A DNA stretch of 64,000 nucleotides from Topomyia yanbarensis (taxonomy: Eukaryota > Arthropoda > Insecta > Diptera > Culicidae), in assembly GCF_030247195.1 (NCBI RefSeq), contig NC_080670.1:158174580-158238579 (forward strand), written 5' to 3'. Positions 11,341-22,650 of this stretch are shown piece after piece. The first letter of the stretch is position 1; each line of letters opens with the position of its first letter. The notes beneath the pieces were generated by a model that had not been told where the DNA came from, did no database searches, and was given only the letters and a program-made list of their open reading frames with translations. Made by a program: the position numbers and the translations under genes.

Positions 11341-14300
11341 TTTTTTATTGAACACCCGTTCGTGAACAGCTTCCATTCAGCTTTTTTCCCTGACCAGCTA
11401 CGGAAATTCCCCAAACATTCTACAGATAATTATTGCAACCAATCAAATCGGAACCGTAGTTGAAACAGTTAGAATTAAAAAATGACACCCGAAGGCTGGA
11501 AAACCGAGCACACGACCTGCACAATCGGGAACAGACAGATACTGCACATTGCCTTCACTTCTGATGTGCATCAGAAAGTCAACCGCCATCACCGCCGAGC
11601 GGTACAACAAACATTCGCTCGCAACCGTAGCCACGCGCGCGTGAGATATTAATTTCAGATAAACCGTGCGGCTCACATTCGATGAAGTGAATTAAAATTG
11701 AACGAAATCGATTATCTGCAAATCCGGCTGGCTACCGCACGGTTCCCCCCCTGCGTTAACATCCGGGTACAATACTTGCCTGCTGTCGCCGATCTACGCG
11801 GCCTGTCTGTACTGAAGGAACACACAAACGGCGTTCGTGGTGGTGTCGTCGTCGTCGTCGATGAGCTTTCGGAAGCGTCGTCGGGAAAATCCGGATCCTG
11901 ATTGGGAACACCAAGCTCTGGCAACAATCTCTCCCGCTGCGATGATATGACGCCTCCGCAAAACGCCCCGGAGGCAAAGTTTCACTGTCCGCGATAGTGG
12001 CGATGATGGCGACGGCGACCGGCCAGGCGGGGTGTAGGCGGTTTAATTAAAAGCGAAGCGGATAAAAAAAAACAAGGAAAAAACTATCGCAAACTTCAAT
12101 TATTAATGCACCACTTTAATTTTATACTGGTTTTTCGCGAACGCGCCCGACATCGCTTCAATTAACTTTGGTGTGGTTTTGGCGTAAATTTTCTAACCGC
12201 AAATGGGAGCGACACGCACTGGGTAGAGGGTGGACCGGCTGCAACTTGGCGACCACTGCACTACCTACACCCACCACCAGCGGCGAAGGAAAAGCAGCAC
12301 AGCACTGAAGACGGGTTACCCGCCCGAAGTGAGCTTAACGAGAAATTGAAGAATTGCCGTGCTCACGTAGGCCTTCCGTTTGGTTGGCACTTTGGTCAAC
12401 AGTGTATTGCGGTGGCGGTTTGGCTACTATCGCAGGCGCTACTGCACACGATTCTCAACCACCAAACGTAAATTGTTCTTCTTCTCACAGTTATTAATAT
12501 TTCAAACCATGGACGACTTCCCGAGAAAAGTGTGCACCTTTTTTTTGTTCGACACACGCACTTGCACTAATTTCAACTGACCACTGCTGCAGGTACGGGA
12601 GAATCGATAATTCTCCCGGAGCTTCAGTTCTAGGAAACCACAAGGTTCCGTATCGATTTTGAGGCACAATTTTGAGCTACTTAGAGCGGCGAGGAGAAAA
12701 AAAACAGATACGCGCACCAATCACCGTACGAATCGATTCCCGATGACTGACTAATGGCAGGAAATGGCACGCTGCCACTTGCGCCCTTTCCTTTGTCACA
12801 CACCGAGCGCGAGACCAGGAGATGCATGCGCTACGTACACTGCCAAGAGTAGGGTGCTGTTGACCCGATCGGCGAGCTTAATAAACTTGCCCCCGCCGCC
12901 GAATTCGCTAAGACGCGTCCCGATTCGATGTGTTCTGCTTGAATGTCGGGCGGTGGGTGGAAAGTGGGACCTCTGATGGAATACTGGTCCTAATACCAAA
13001 TAAATTCAGCATCGGCGAGGAAATATTATTTGAAATGCTGAGCAAGATAATTAAATTGTAGAAAAAACTTTTTCAACAATCGCAGTTTTTCAACCAAAAC
13101 TCGAAATCTCCGTACCGTATCGGCAATGTCTTGAGAGGTCACGACAAACTGAAACACACTCACCGATGCGCGTTATTTTCACTGTCGAGATGCGTCGTCA
13201 CCACCACCACCACCCTTCCCAGCCAAAAAAAAAGTGCCCATCCCTATCCGAGCTTATGCAGCTCAGGAATATCTAGCTGGTTCACCTCTTTCGTACACGC
13301 TCGGTGCATTAGTTTTTCAAGGTTTTCTTGAACTATTTTTGGTCGACTAAACTAACGGGTTCCCTTTGGCGGCAAAATTAGTAAGAGGATCATCGGTCGG
13401 TCGCTTGGTAACTGGCCTGCAGGGGATGCATCGGTGTGTCAAAACAAAAACAGTCCACACACTCACGGTCGGTGGGCGAGTGACGAGGAAACTTTTTTTA
13501 TCTATCTCAATTGCTCATTACTGGGCAGAGGCGGATAGCGCGTTGTTTAGCCAGCTGAAACCATCGTATTCTAATTTACTACTTTGTAGAACTACGTGAT
13601 ATGAATAAATCTTGCTGCTACTGTGGATGGGGGTCGGATGGTTTACTTTCCACTCGTTACAACGTACGCAGCGCCTCCTTTAACCTGATTTCAATAGCAC
13701 CCCAAACGTCTCCACCGAATTAACTTTCCTCCAAATTCAAACTTTGTTAAGCGGCTTCAATCTCGGGTGAGATGATGTATAACTTCAGCACTTGGGCCTC
13801 AGTTTAAACGCACCCGCGTGAAAAGCCAATTAACATTGCTGTACGAATGCCGCGCAGTCGCCGCCACACACCATCCTCGTTCGCCACTTTGTAAACACAA
13901 AACTGTCCGACACTGGTTCGCAGCAAAAAAGTGCGAACTCGCGCGCGGTAACAGAAAAAAATAACAACAAAATGCATACAAATGAAGAAGAAAAAAAATG
14001 CGAGCAGAGTAATAATAATAACGCGCGCAATCAATAATTTAACAATATAATAATTACTTATTTATGTTTGTACACGCAGCCACCGGCTGCGGGAGGGCAG
14101 GAGGAAAAGAGGACGAACAAATGAGACAGCGGGTAACACTTGTTTCACAACTTGTAAGGGACGAGTCAAGTTGTTTCTTCAATTTTTTCCCCTTGCTTGC
14201 GTACTTTCGTCTTCTTGTTTTTTTTCTTTTCCTTTCTTTCCAGCAAAACTGCATCCTCAGTGCGCTGGTGCAGTGCGAAATGCGCGGATGCACAATCCGC

Positions 14301-14815
14301 GACCAAGTAATTAGCAATATTTCATTTTTCGCGAACGCAGGCAGTCACTCACTCAAGCTGCTCAAGCCGCGCGTTGATGAATGGTGAGGATGGAAAATCA
14401 CGGGGACCGTGAGCGGGGGTGTTTCTTCACGTGGTCGCCCCGTACCTCGAATTAATGTGTTTTCTTTTAATTTATCGAAATAACGTTACTTCCTAATTTA
14501 AGTCTTTCCACGAATGAATGGTTTTATTTTTTTTTTCTTATCAAAGAAAGATATAGACCGATGCACAACTTGAGGAGTTAGCTAGACTTGTTGAGTGTCG
14601 GAGTGTGGACAGTATACTTTATTGGACTTCTGCAACCACTAACCTCGCATCTTGTAGTATTGTCTGCTTTCCTCGCGGGATTGCATCAGAGCAGGGCTGT
14701 CTCAATACTACGCCGGTCCTTTGGTACTATTGACCTAAGGGGCTCCAATAATTGAACAGATATAAACAGCTTTAGCGCAGGACGATCAAAAATGATTCCC
14801 AACATTACGGAACTA
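11341..14815. other. Non-repetitive stretch, no gene recognised
   Basis: The composition is mixed, with CG-rich islands (11.6-12.3, 12.75-13.0 and 13.8-14.4 kb) and simple repeats (GTCGTCGTC near 11848, CACCACCACC near 13200, poly-A and poly-T tracts). Several frames of 60-110 codons exist on both strands. None has a recognisable domain or a convincing start, and they overlap each other. It may be host regulatory or untranslated sequence. Confidence 0.45.
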
Positions 14816-14849
14816 TTTCTACTCTATGCCACCCTGAGACTCTTTTCCA

Positions 14850-17384
14850 AATTTGTGTCAAATCAGTCAACTGCGGTAGACTTAGCGGGAGATTTTAACG
14901 CTTGGGCAGTGGAGTGGGGTAGCCGCTGTGTTAGCCAACAATGGCTCCGCTAGCACATTCCGTAAGAATGGGGTGGAGTCATGGATTGACGTAACGTTTG
15001 CTAACCAGGGTCTGGCTCCAGGCATTGAATGGAGGGTAGACGAGGGCTACATCCATAGTTATCACTTAGTAATTTGCTTTAGGATCAACTATGGTGTGCA
15101 GCATCCGAGGGCGGGTGATCCCTGTCAGGTACGCGGGTGGAAGTCCAATCATTTCGACATCGAAACTTTCACCGCGGCCGTGGGAGTGGAGGCCAACACC
15201 GCCAGTCTAAGTGGGGATGCGCTGGTAGCCGTCCTATCACGCGCGTGCGACGCCACTATGCCGAGGAAAACCCTGCCAGAAACGGCAGACGCCCGGTATA
15301 CTGGTGGAGTGTCGAGATTGCAGCCCTACGATCAGCCTGCCTCAGAGCTAGGATGCAACGAGCCCGCACCGAGGATGCAAGAGAGAACAACCGTGAAGTG
15401 TTTCGAGCTGCGAAATTGGCCCTTAACAAGGCCATTAAGAGCAGCAAGAGAGCGTATTTCGACAACCTGTGCGAGAGTGCCAACGCGAACCCGTCGGGTG
15501 AGGCCTACAGAATCGTGATGGCTAATACCAAAAGGGGCTCTCCACCCCCCCGAACGGCCTCTGGACCCGTTGGCGAGGATTATCGAAGTACTCTTCCCGT
15601 CTCGAGCCACAAGCCCCTGTCCACCTGCACCGCAAGACATTGTGGGCGATGCCGAAATGGTGGCCCGATGACTAATGAAGAATTACTCGCAGTGGCTAAC
15701 TCCCTAGCAACGAACAAAGCTCCAGGACTGGATGGAGTTCTAAACAGCGCTCTCAAGGCACCGATCATAGTGAACCCGAACATGTTCAGGCTAGCTATGC
15801 AGAGATGCCTTGACGAGTGCCGCTTCCCGATCGATGGAAAAAAGAGAAATTAGTGCTGTTGCCGAAGCCCGGGAAGCCGCCAGGCGACCCATCGGCGTAC
15901 AGGCAAATTGCTGGAGAGGATCATCCTCAACAGGCTAACCCCGTACTCAGAAGGTACGGACGGCCTGTAAAGCAACCAGATTGGTTTTCGAAAGGATAAA
16001 TCCACGATGGACGCTACCAACTCAGTGATAAAGACTGCCGAGGTAGCGATCCAACGAAAAAGGCTAGGCATTCGATACTGTGCGTTAGTGACACTTGACG
16101 TGAAGAACGCATTCAACAGCGCAAGCTGGGATGCCATTGCGCTCTCGTTACACCGGCTTAGCCTACCGGTGGCTCTGTACCGGATCCTGGAAAGTTATTT
16201 CCAGAACCGTGTACTGCTATACGAGACCGATGCCGGTCAGAAAAGGGTTCCTATGGAACTCCATGTATGACGGGGTTCTGAGACTAAAGTTTCCTCCTGG
16301 GGTCAAGATCATCGGCTTTGTCGAGGACGTGACTTTGGAGGTCTACGGGGAGTCAATCCCCAAGGTAGAACTGACCGCAGAACACGCGATCAACACTGTG
16401 GCGGAATGGATGAGCGCGAGAGGCCTGGAGCTCGCTCAACATAAGACGGAGGTAGTTATCGTCAACAACCGCAAGTCGGCACAACATGCAGTTATCCAGG
16501 TGGGAGAAGTCGCCATCACTTCACAGCGGATTCTTAACTCTCTCGGAGTCATCGTAGACGACAAGCTGAGCTTCGGCAGCCATGTCAACTATACGTGCAA
16601 GAGAGCAGCAGCTTCGACTGCTCTCGCGGCATTATCGAGGATGATGTCCAACAGCTCAAAGGTGTGCGCCAGTAGACGTAGGCTACGGGCAGGCGTTGCT
16701 GTATCTATCCTCAGGTAAAGCGGCCCGTTCTGGTTAAGAGCACTGCGGGTAACCAGTTATCTGCAGAAAGTGCAGAGCACCTACCGCGTGATGTGCATCA
16801 TAGTGATACCTGCTTACCGCACGGTATCACACGATGCATCCTGCGTGATAGCGAGCATGATGCTAGTCGGGCTTGTCATCCGGGAAGATGAGGAGTGCTT
16901 TGAGCTGCGTGGCATCAGTGGAGTCTGCAAGCGCACCAGGGTGGCCTCGGTCGCCAGATGGCAGCGTGAGTGGGATAACTCCTCGAAAGGTAGGTGGATC
17001 CACCGGCTGATACCTAGCATATCGAGCTGGGTGGGTAGACCCCATGGGGAAGTTCACTTCCATCTGACACAATTCCGGTCAGGCCATGGCTGTTTCCGAC
17101 AGTACCTCCACAGGTTCGGGCACGCGGAGGTCCCAGTCTGCCCTGACTGCCCAGGTGCTGACGAAACTGCCGAGCACATACTGTTTCTATGTCCTCGCTT
17201 CGACGTCGAAAGAAGAGCAATGCTTGACGTCTGCGGCTGGGACACAACCCCCGATACCCTTATTCAGCGGATGTGTCAAGCGGTAGAGAAGTGGGACGCA
17301 GTCTCGACTGCAACCACCCAGATTGCCTGCAGGCTACAGGGAATCTGGCGCACCGAGCAACAGAGGACAGGCACGACTAACTAG
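14850..17384 (+). pseudogene. R1-type ORF2 (endonuclease, RT, C-terminal zinc motif), frameshifted
   Basis: The endonuclease motif GDFNAWAVEWGSR is at 14891, then a small deletion, then ASTFRKNGVESWIDVTF and YIHSYHLVI, where the catalytic SDH has become SYH. Frame changes occur near 15280 (linker), 15826 (RT start, LVLLPKPGKPPGDPSAYR) and 16240. RT motif A reads LDVKNAFNSASWDAI near 16100. The catalytic box near 16318 reads FVED in place of FADD, so the polymerase active site is lost. A TAA at 16716-16718 is in frame. The last piece (16770-17384) ends with CPDCPGADETAEHILFLC, the CCHC motif common after R1-type RTs. Confidence 0.85.
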
Positions 17385-17629
17385 TGATTGGTTAGTTGGA
17401 GCGGGAAGGGCCGAGCGCGAATAAGTGACTGAATGGTCTGTTTATGCTGAGGCAGATTTGGCGCAGCGACTGGCAACCGCGTAAGGGGTAAACCCAGCCA
17501 CCCCGAAGCAAGGCAGAAGAGTGAGTGAATAGGCGCATATATGGACTGCCTCATGCCAAGATGGGAGGGTCGTATTGTAGTATGTTGGGACTTCGCTATT
17601 GATACCTCGTGGCGTGGCAGAGGAGTGAA

Positions 17630-17715
17630 GGGTGAGCATCCAAGTCAGCCTCACATGGAGTGTTAGAGAGTGAATCAGGGTGTGACAGAGCGAGCACCCA
17701 AGTAAGCCTCATACA
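17630..17715 (+). repeat. R1 3' UTR minisatellite, two units
   Basis: Two imperfect units of about 28 bp occur at about 17631 and 17686, each with the core GAGCA(T/C)CCAAGT(C/A)AGCCTCA. The homologous UTR at 28.2-28.4 kb has five such units, so the repeat number differs between copies of one family. Confidence 0.75.
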
Positions 17716-17882
17716 GGATGTATGAACACGTGAGCGAGAGTGAGTGAGTACATCAAGTACAGCCATCCCCCAGAAGTAATACCGAGAGGTAGTCCCTGGG
17801 GAGAACAATGGCGGAGACCAATGGAGTTTAGTCGGTATTAACTTGTTCATGGTAGAGCCCGACACTCCAGTACATTACTACG

Positions 17883-18411
17883 CCCGTCACATAAACACCA
17901 TCTCTGGTTTTTAAGGAGTTCGTTTGAAAATCTTTCGATTTCGAGAGAATTTTATTGAAACTGCTAGCCTCGTTTAGACTGGAGACATTAGTGCATAGGT
18001 TTTGACAGCCAGCCCGCTACGCAGATCTAGGATATTTCTGATATGCACTACGAGCTGAGCTGAAAGTCCCGGAGTTATCATGTTGACACCGGTTCCTAGC
18101 TCTTCTCATATCCTTATTAGATCCTTCAATCTCAGCCCTCCTGCAATGGGACGATTTATCGCAGTGCACAACAAGCTTCTTCGTAGGATTCTACTGTGAA
18201 TGAGTTTATCGTATCCACGATGTCATCCAAGTCGTCTAGTTGATTAATTGTTGGAAAATATCCAAGAAATTGAGTCGCCAAGTTTTCCAAAATGAAGTTC
18301 CAGTTTATGATCGGATTAAGACGGTTCTGTTTCATTTGAAATCAGCCAATTTACCAACAAACCTCTTTCAGAGCAAAGCGTTATATCTAACACCTTCTCT
18401 CACTCAGACCT
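17883..18411 (-). mobile_element. LOA-group retrotransposon, antisense fragment (downstream half of a split element)
   Basis: Read on the minus strand, this piece encodes decayed endonuclease and linker sequence: NETEPS then SDHKL at the 18.35-kb end, and LCTNVSSLNEASSFNKIL with SKSKDF near 17.94 kb. These align with the sense LOA-group copy next door (LCTNVSSLNETSRLNKLL and SKSKDF). The other half of this element lies at 22372-22650. Stops and frameshifts are frequent. This is the older element, into which the sense copy jumped. Confidence 0.75.
18285..18411. repeat. 127-bp target site duplication, left copy
   Basis: This segment is repeated at 22372-22498 with three mismatches counted by eye, and both copies are 127 bp. 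It lies in the antisense LOA-group endonuclease. Sequence left of this copy and right of the other copy are consecutive parts of that antisense domain, which shows the repeat was made by insertion of the sense element. Confidence 0.9.
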
Positions 18412-18512
18412 ATAGGGGTTCGCTATATGCGATTATAAGCCAACGTGTTTGGTATCTTCTAGTTGCTGTACAACAAGTGCTGATGATGAAATGTGTAGTG
18501 CTGTAATCGAAT

Positions 18513-21500
18513 ATGGTTAGAGTAGCACAAATTAGTCTTCAGCATAAATGTACAGAAACCATGAATCTATCTCGCCTTGTGCAGGAAGGAAAAGCTTCCA
18601 CAGCTTTGGTTCAAGAACCGTATTTCCATAAAGGAAACTTCTATGTTGGAAAGCTACTTAACCCCGTCTTCGTAGCTTTCAACAAAAATGGCATGACAAA
18701 TCCACGTGAAATGCCTCGTGCATGTATACTTGCGAATAGTGCTATTGACGCTTGTCTTATATCCGACCTCACAACTCGTGATATTTGTACTGTCACGATA
18801 AATATGACTGTTGACAACATAAACAAGAAATACGTCTATTGTTCGGCATATTTGCCGCATAATGAACCATCCCCTTCTGATGAATTCAAAAGGGTTGTAT
18901 CATACTGTGGTAGAAATGGGTTTCCTCTCATAATCGGCAGTGATGCAAATTCCCACCACATAATTTGGGGCAGCTCTGATATCAATTTGAGAGGCACCGA
19001 ATTGATGGAATACTTAAGTAGTACAAATCTGCACATTCTTAATGCAGGAAACCGCACAAATTTTGCACGAGCTGGCTGAGAAGAGGTGTTAAATGTAACT
19101 CTCTGCTCTGACAGTATTACGCATGAGTTGGCAAACTGGCTCGTACCAAACGAGCTCGAACCGTCGTTATCTGATCATAAGTACATCGTCTTTGACCATT
19201 TAAACGTCTCGCTAGATATCGTCACCTATCGTAATCCCAAATCTACGAACTGGGACCTCTACGAAGAGGGCTTGGCGACTAGGTTTCATGGGTATCTTCC
19301 GACGATTGAATCTCCAAGTGATTTGGATGAGGTCGATGATAAAACAAGCTCACTCATAGTAGCAGCATACCAGGAGGCTTGACCGCTTCGAGTTATGCGT
19401 GCTTCTAGAGGAACACCTTGGTGGAATACCGAACTTGTTCGACTCAAAAAGTTATGCAGAAGAGCTTGGAATCGCAGACGCGGGGACGGGTCGGAGGCAT
19501 TTAAGTTGGCTCGCAAAGCATACAGAAATGCCCTTCGATCCTCTGAGCGAAGTGGTTGGAAAAGTCTCTGCACAAATGTCTCAAGTCTCAACGAGACTAG
19601 TAGATTGAATAAGTTACTTTCGAAATCGAAAGACTTTCATGTCAGTTCCATTAGAACTGCTAATGGTGAATACTTGTCTGACGAAGATGTAGTACTCAAC
19701 TGTCTTTTTGACACACACTTTCCAGGTTGTACGGAGCCACCACTGACGACTGCCTCTGAGTTCTTTTCAGGTGGTTCTGATTCTTGGGCATTTGCTCGTA
19801 GAATTGTGACAACCGAATCGATCAAATGGGCGATTGAAAGTTTTGCTCCGTATAAGTCTCCGGGAAAGGACGAAATTATTCCAGTTCTACTACAAAAAGG
19901 ATATGAACACTTCAAGCATATTTTGAAAAAGGTTCTTACTTGTAGTCTTGCAACAGGATACATTCCATTAGCGTGGCGGGAAATAACTGTCAAATTCATT
20001 CCCAAAGGTGGCCGCGTCACTTATGAGAAGGCAAAGAGCTTTAGACCGATCAGTCTGACCTCCTTCCTTCTCAAATCAGTGGAACGTTTAATCGACCACT
20101 ACATTCGGGATGGTAGCTTGGGCGAGCACCCGCTGCATGCAATGCAACATGCATATCAACGGGGGAAGTCTACTACCACCCTGTTACACAATGTTGTCTA
20201 CAGCATCGAAAAAGCTTTTTCACAAAAGCAATCAAGTTTAGGAGTTTTTCTCGATATTGAAGGTGTTTTTGACAACGTGTCTTTCGAATCCATTTTGGAA
20301 GCAGCACGAGATCATGGAGTACCTTCATATATCACGAATTGGATACACGCAATGCTTAGCAACCGACATCTGTTCTCATCGTTAAGACAAGTAGAGATCA
20401 GGAAATTGAGTGTCTGCGGATGTCCTCAAGCTGGTGTGTTGTCACCACTTCTATGGAACCTTGTCGCCGATAGCTTGTTGAGAAAACTAAATGAGCTTGG
20501 GTTTCCGACGTATGGTTTCGCCGATGATTATCATATAATGATCACCGGTATTTGCATTAACACACTTTTTGATTTGATGCAACAAGCCTTATGTGTTGTT
20601 GAGCAGTGGTGTCTTCATGTTGGACTATCAGTTAATCCAAATAAAACATCAATGGTGCTTTTCACGCAACGAAGGATTACAACCGGAGCTCGTGCATTGC
20701 CGTTTTTCGACTCTGAAATTATTGTCGAAGATCAAGTTAAGTACGTTGGGGTAATTCTTGACTCGAAGCTTAATTGAACAGCTCCCATCGATTTCAGGAT
20801 CAAGAAAGCTTGCATGGCCTTGGGCCAATGTAGACGGGCTTTCGGCAAATCTTGGGGACTCAAACCCAAGTACATTCAGTGGGTCTACACAACAATTGTT
20901 AGACCAATACTGGCATACGGGTGCCTTGTTTGGTGGCAGAAGGGAGAAGTCATGACAATCCAATCAAAGTTAAATCATCTTCAGAGGATGGTCTTGATGG
21001 CGATGACTGGTGCGTTCTCGACAATACCTACTGCTGCTCTCGAGGCACTTACTTGGGATGAATGTACACTTGCTCCCAGTGACCTTACACTCACATGTAG
21101 TTTTCCTTTTAAAATTTCAAATGTGAGAATTCCTCTTCGCGAGGAATTGCTGTCTGGCTGGATGGACCGACAACTTGAAGAATACGTAGTTTGTTATACT
21201 GACAGTTCTTTGTTGGAGGGCCGAGCCGGTGCTGGTGTCTATTGTCATGAGATGAGATTAAACCAATCTCATTCGCTTGGTAGATACTGTACCGTATTCC
21301 AAGCAGAAATATTTGCGATTCTGTGTGGCGTACAATCCGCACTACAACAGGGAATTTGCGGTAAAAGAATCTATTTTTGCTCTTACAGTCAGGCTGCCCT
21401 GAAAGCACTTTGTTCGGCAGATTCGAGATCGAAATTAGTAATCGCATGTCGAACTCAAATCGAAGAACTTAGCATTTCAAATGCTATCTACCTTCTCTGG

Positions 21501-22019
21501 GTACCCAGTCATTCCGGTATTACTGGAAATGAATGGGCAGACGAATTGGCTAGAGCTGGCGCTGCGACTGATTTCGTTGGTCCAGGACCAGTTCTACCAC
21601 TGTCGATAAGTTGGATAAAGCACAAGATTCGCTCTTGGGCTGCATTCGAACATGTCAACTATTGGCGTAGCTTGCAAACTTGCGTTCAAACAAAGACTTT
21701 TCTGCCGGATGTGAGTCCGAAAATGTCAAGAAATTTGTTGCATTTTTCCAAGCACAACAGCGGTATTATGGTCAGGGCACTGACTGGACATTGCAAACTC
21801 AATTATCGCATGGCTACTATTCAGCGCGCTGAATATTATTTATGTGATCTTTGTGAATCCGATTACGTAACATCATATCATTTGATATTCAATTGCCCTC
21901 TATTAATGCAATTGCGTATCCGGATTTTTGGTTCTCCATACATAGATGAACCTATGTACAGAGAGCTGAAATTTAAGGATATGCTTTTGTTCCTAACCCA
22001 GCGTGGTAAAGAGCTATAG
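18513..22019 (+). pseudogene. LOA-group ORF2 polyprotein (EN-RT-RNase H), three TGA stops, single frame
   Basis: The 1169-codon frame contains TGA at 19077, 19380 and 20775 and no frameshift. The first and third fall where Trp is expected from context. The endonuclease (residues 1-230) has VQEPYFHKGNFYVG, GSDANSHH and LSDHK near residue 220. The RT (about 430-760) has SPGKDEIIP, FLDIEGVFDNVSFES, GCPQAGVLSPLLW and FADD at 669-672. RNase H (about 890-1020) keeps the first Asp (897), Glu (932) and last Asp (1010), but the third catalytic position (958) is Tyr encoded by TAC, one base from GAC. A CDLC...H...C motif near the end is typical. The copy is recent but dead. Confidence 0.88.
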
Positions 22020-22035
22020 TTTTTAGCCGTATTTG

Positions 22036-22205
22036 AATGACAATATCTCTTCGGGGGTGTTGTCGTTCTGTTATCTCAATATCCCCTCGGGGGTGTTGAT
22101 ATATCCGCTCACTGTTTGAGTAAGGGTTCCCTACGGGGGTTGGAAGTTTTAGTCCTGCTATTGTAGCACCTGCAGATCGTTCAGCATCACTCCGGGGGTG
22201 CAGAA
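22036..22205 (+). repeat. 3' UTR GC-rich repeat motifs of the LOA-group element
   Basis: Four related motifs (CTTCGGGGGTG, CCCCTCGGGGGTG, CCCTACGGGGGTTGG, CTCCGGGGGTG) lie at intervals of about 35-65 bases. Each can form a small C/G stem. The terminal UTR of such elements is what the RT recognises, so these are candidate recognition structures. That role is inference. Confidence 0.55.
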
Positions 22206-22371
22206 TGCTCTGTTTTAATTGTTCTGTGTCGTTGTTTTCCTTACCCCTAACCTTATTACTTCCCCAATCCTTCCCATCAGGAGAATGATGAAAAGACGAT
22301 TCTTGGCAAGGCACAAATCTCCGTTCAACAAGGGGAACGTGCCATTTGAGCCAAACGTTACTGATTCCTGA

Positions 22372-22650
22372 TTCCAAAATGAAGTTCCAGTTTATGATCG
22401 GATTAAGACGGTTCTGTTTCATTTGAAATCAGCCAATTTACCAATAAAACTCTTTCAGAGCAAAGCGTTATATCTAACACCTCCTCTCACTCAGACCTCG
22501 CAAAAGTTGGTCGGCTTCCTACATTCAGAATATGCTGATTTCGTTTTCAGACTCGAGTTGCTTTAGCTTCTCTCTAATGTTTCCAAAATCCATTCAAAAC
22601 TGATAGTTTCGAGCGAACCTAGAGCGACTGTGATCTAAAAACGAAATCAG
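22372..22650 (-). mobile_element. LOA-group retrotransposon, antisense fragment (upstream half of split element)
   Basis: The first 127 bases are the right copy of the target site duplication. Beyond it, the minus strand continues as FAR, SRPT and ILNVGS, the endonuclease segment directly preceding the duplicated part (compare ILNAGNRTNFAR in the sense copy). Similarity fades beyond about 22.65 kb. Confidence 0.75.

Larger units (their letters stand above)
14820..17880 (+). mobile_element. R1-clade non-LTR retrotransposon (copy A), 5'-truncated, near-complete ORF2 and 3' UTR
   Basis: The element begins within the endonuclease domain at about 14.82 kb and runs through RT and a C-terminal zinc motif to a stop at 17382-17384. 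A 3' UTR of about 500 bases follows. That UTR shares long stretches with 28.2-28.55 kb (for example GAGGTAGT.CCTGG and GGAGTTTAGTCGGTATTAA), so both are the same R1 subfamily. The 3' end is placed near 17880, where antisense LOA-type sequence starts; this is approximate. No ORF1 is present. Confidence 0.8.
18412..22371 (+). mobile_element. LOA-group non-LTR retrotransposon with RNase H domain, ORF2-complete copy
   Basis: The 3960-bp insert is bounded exactly by 127-bp direct repeats. It starts about 100 bases before ORF2, so ORF1 and the 5' UTR are missing. It carries one continuous ORF2 frame with three in-frame TGA codons, then a 350-base 3' UTR with four C-rich/GGGGGTG stem-like motifs. 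The last bases include GGGAACGTGCCATTTGAGCC, also seen in inverse orientation at 39772-39809. No poly(A) tail is present. The domain order EN-RT-RNase H-CCHC fits the LOA/I assemblage; LOA is my best guess from endonuclease and RNase H motifs. Confidence 0.85.

Noticed and set aside
18513..22019. Programmed TGA readthrough or selenocysteine in the LOA ORF2
   Set aside because: TGA codons replace probable Trp residues, an RNase H catalytic residue is also lost and no recoding structure is evident. Point-mutation decay is simpler.
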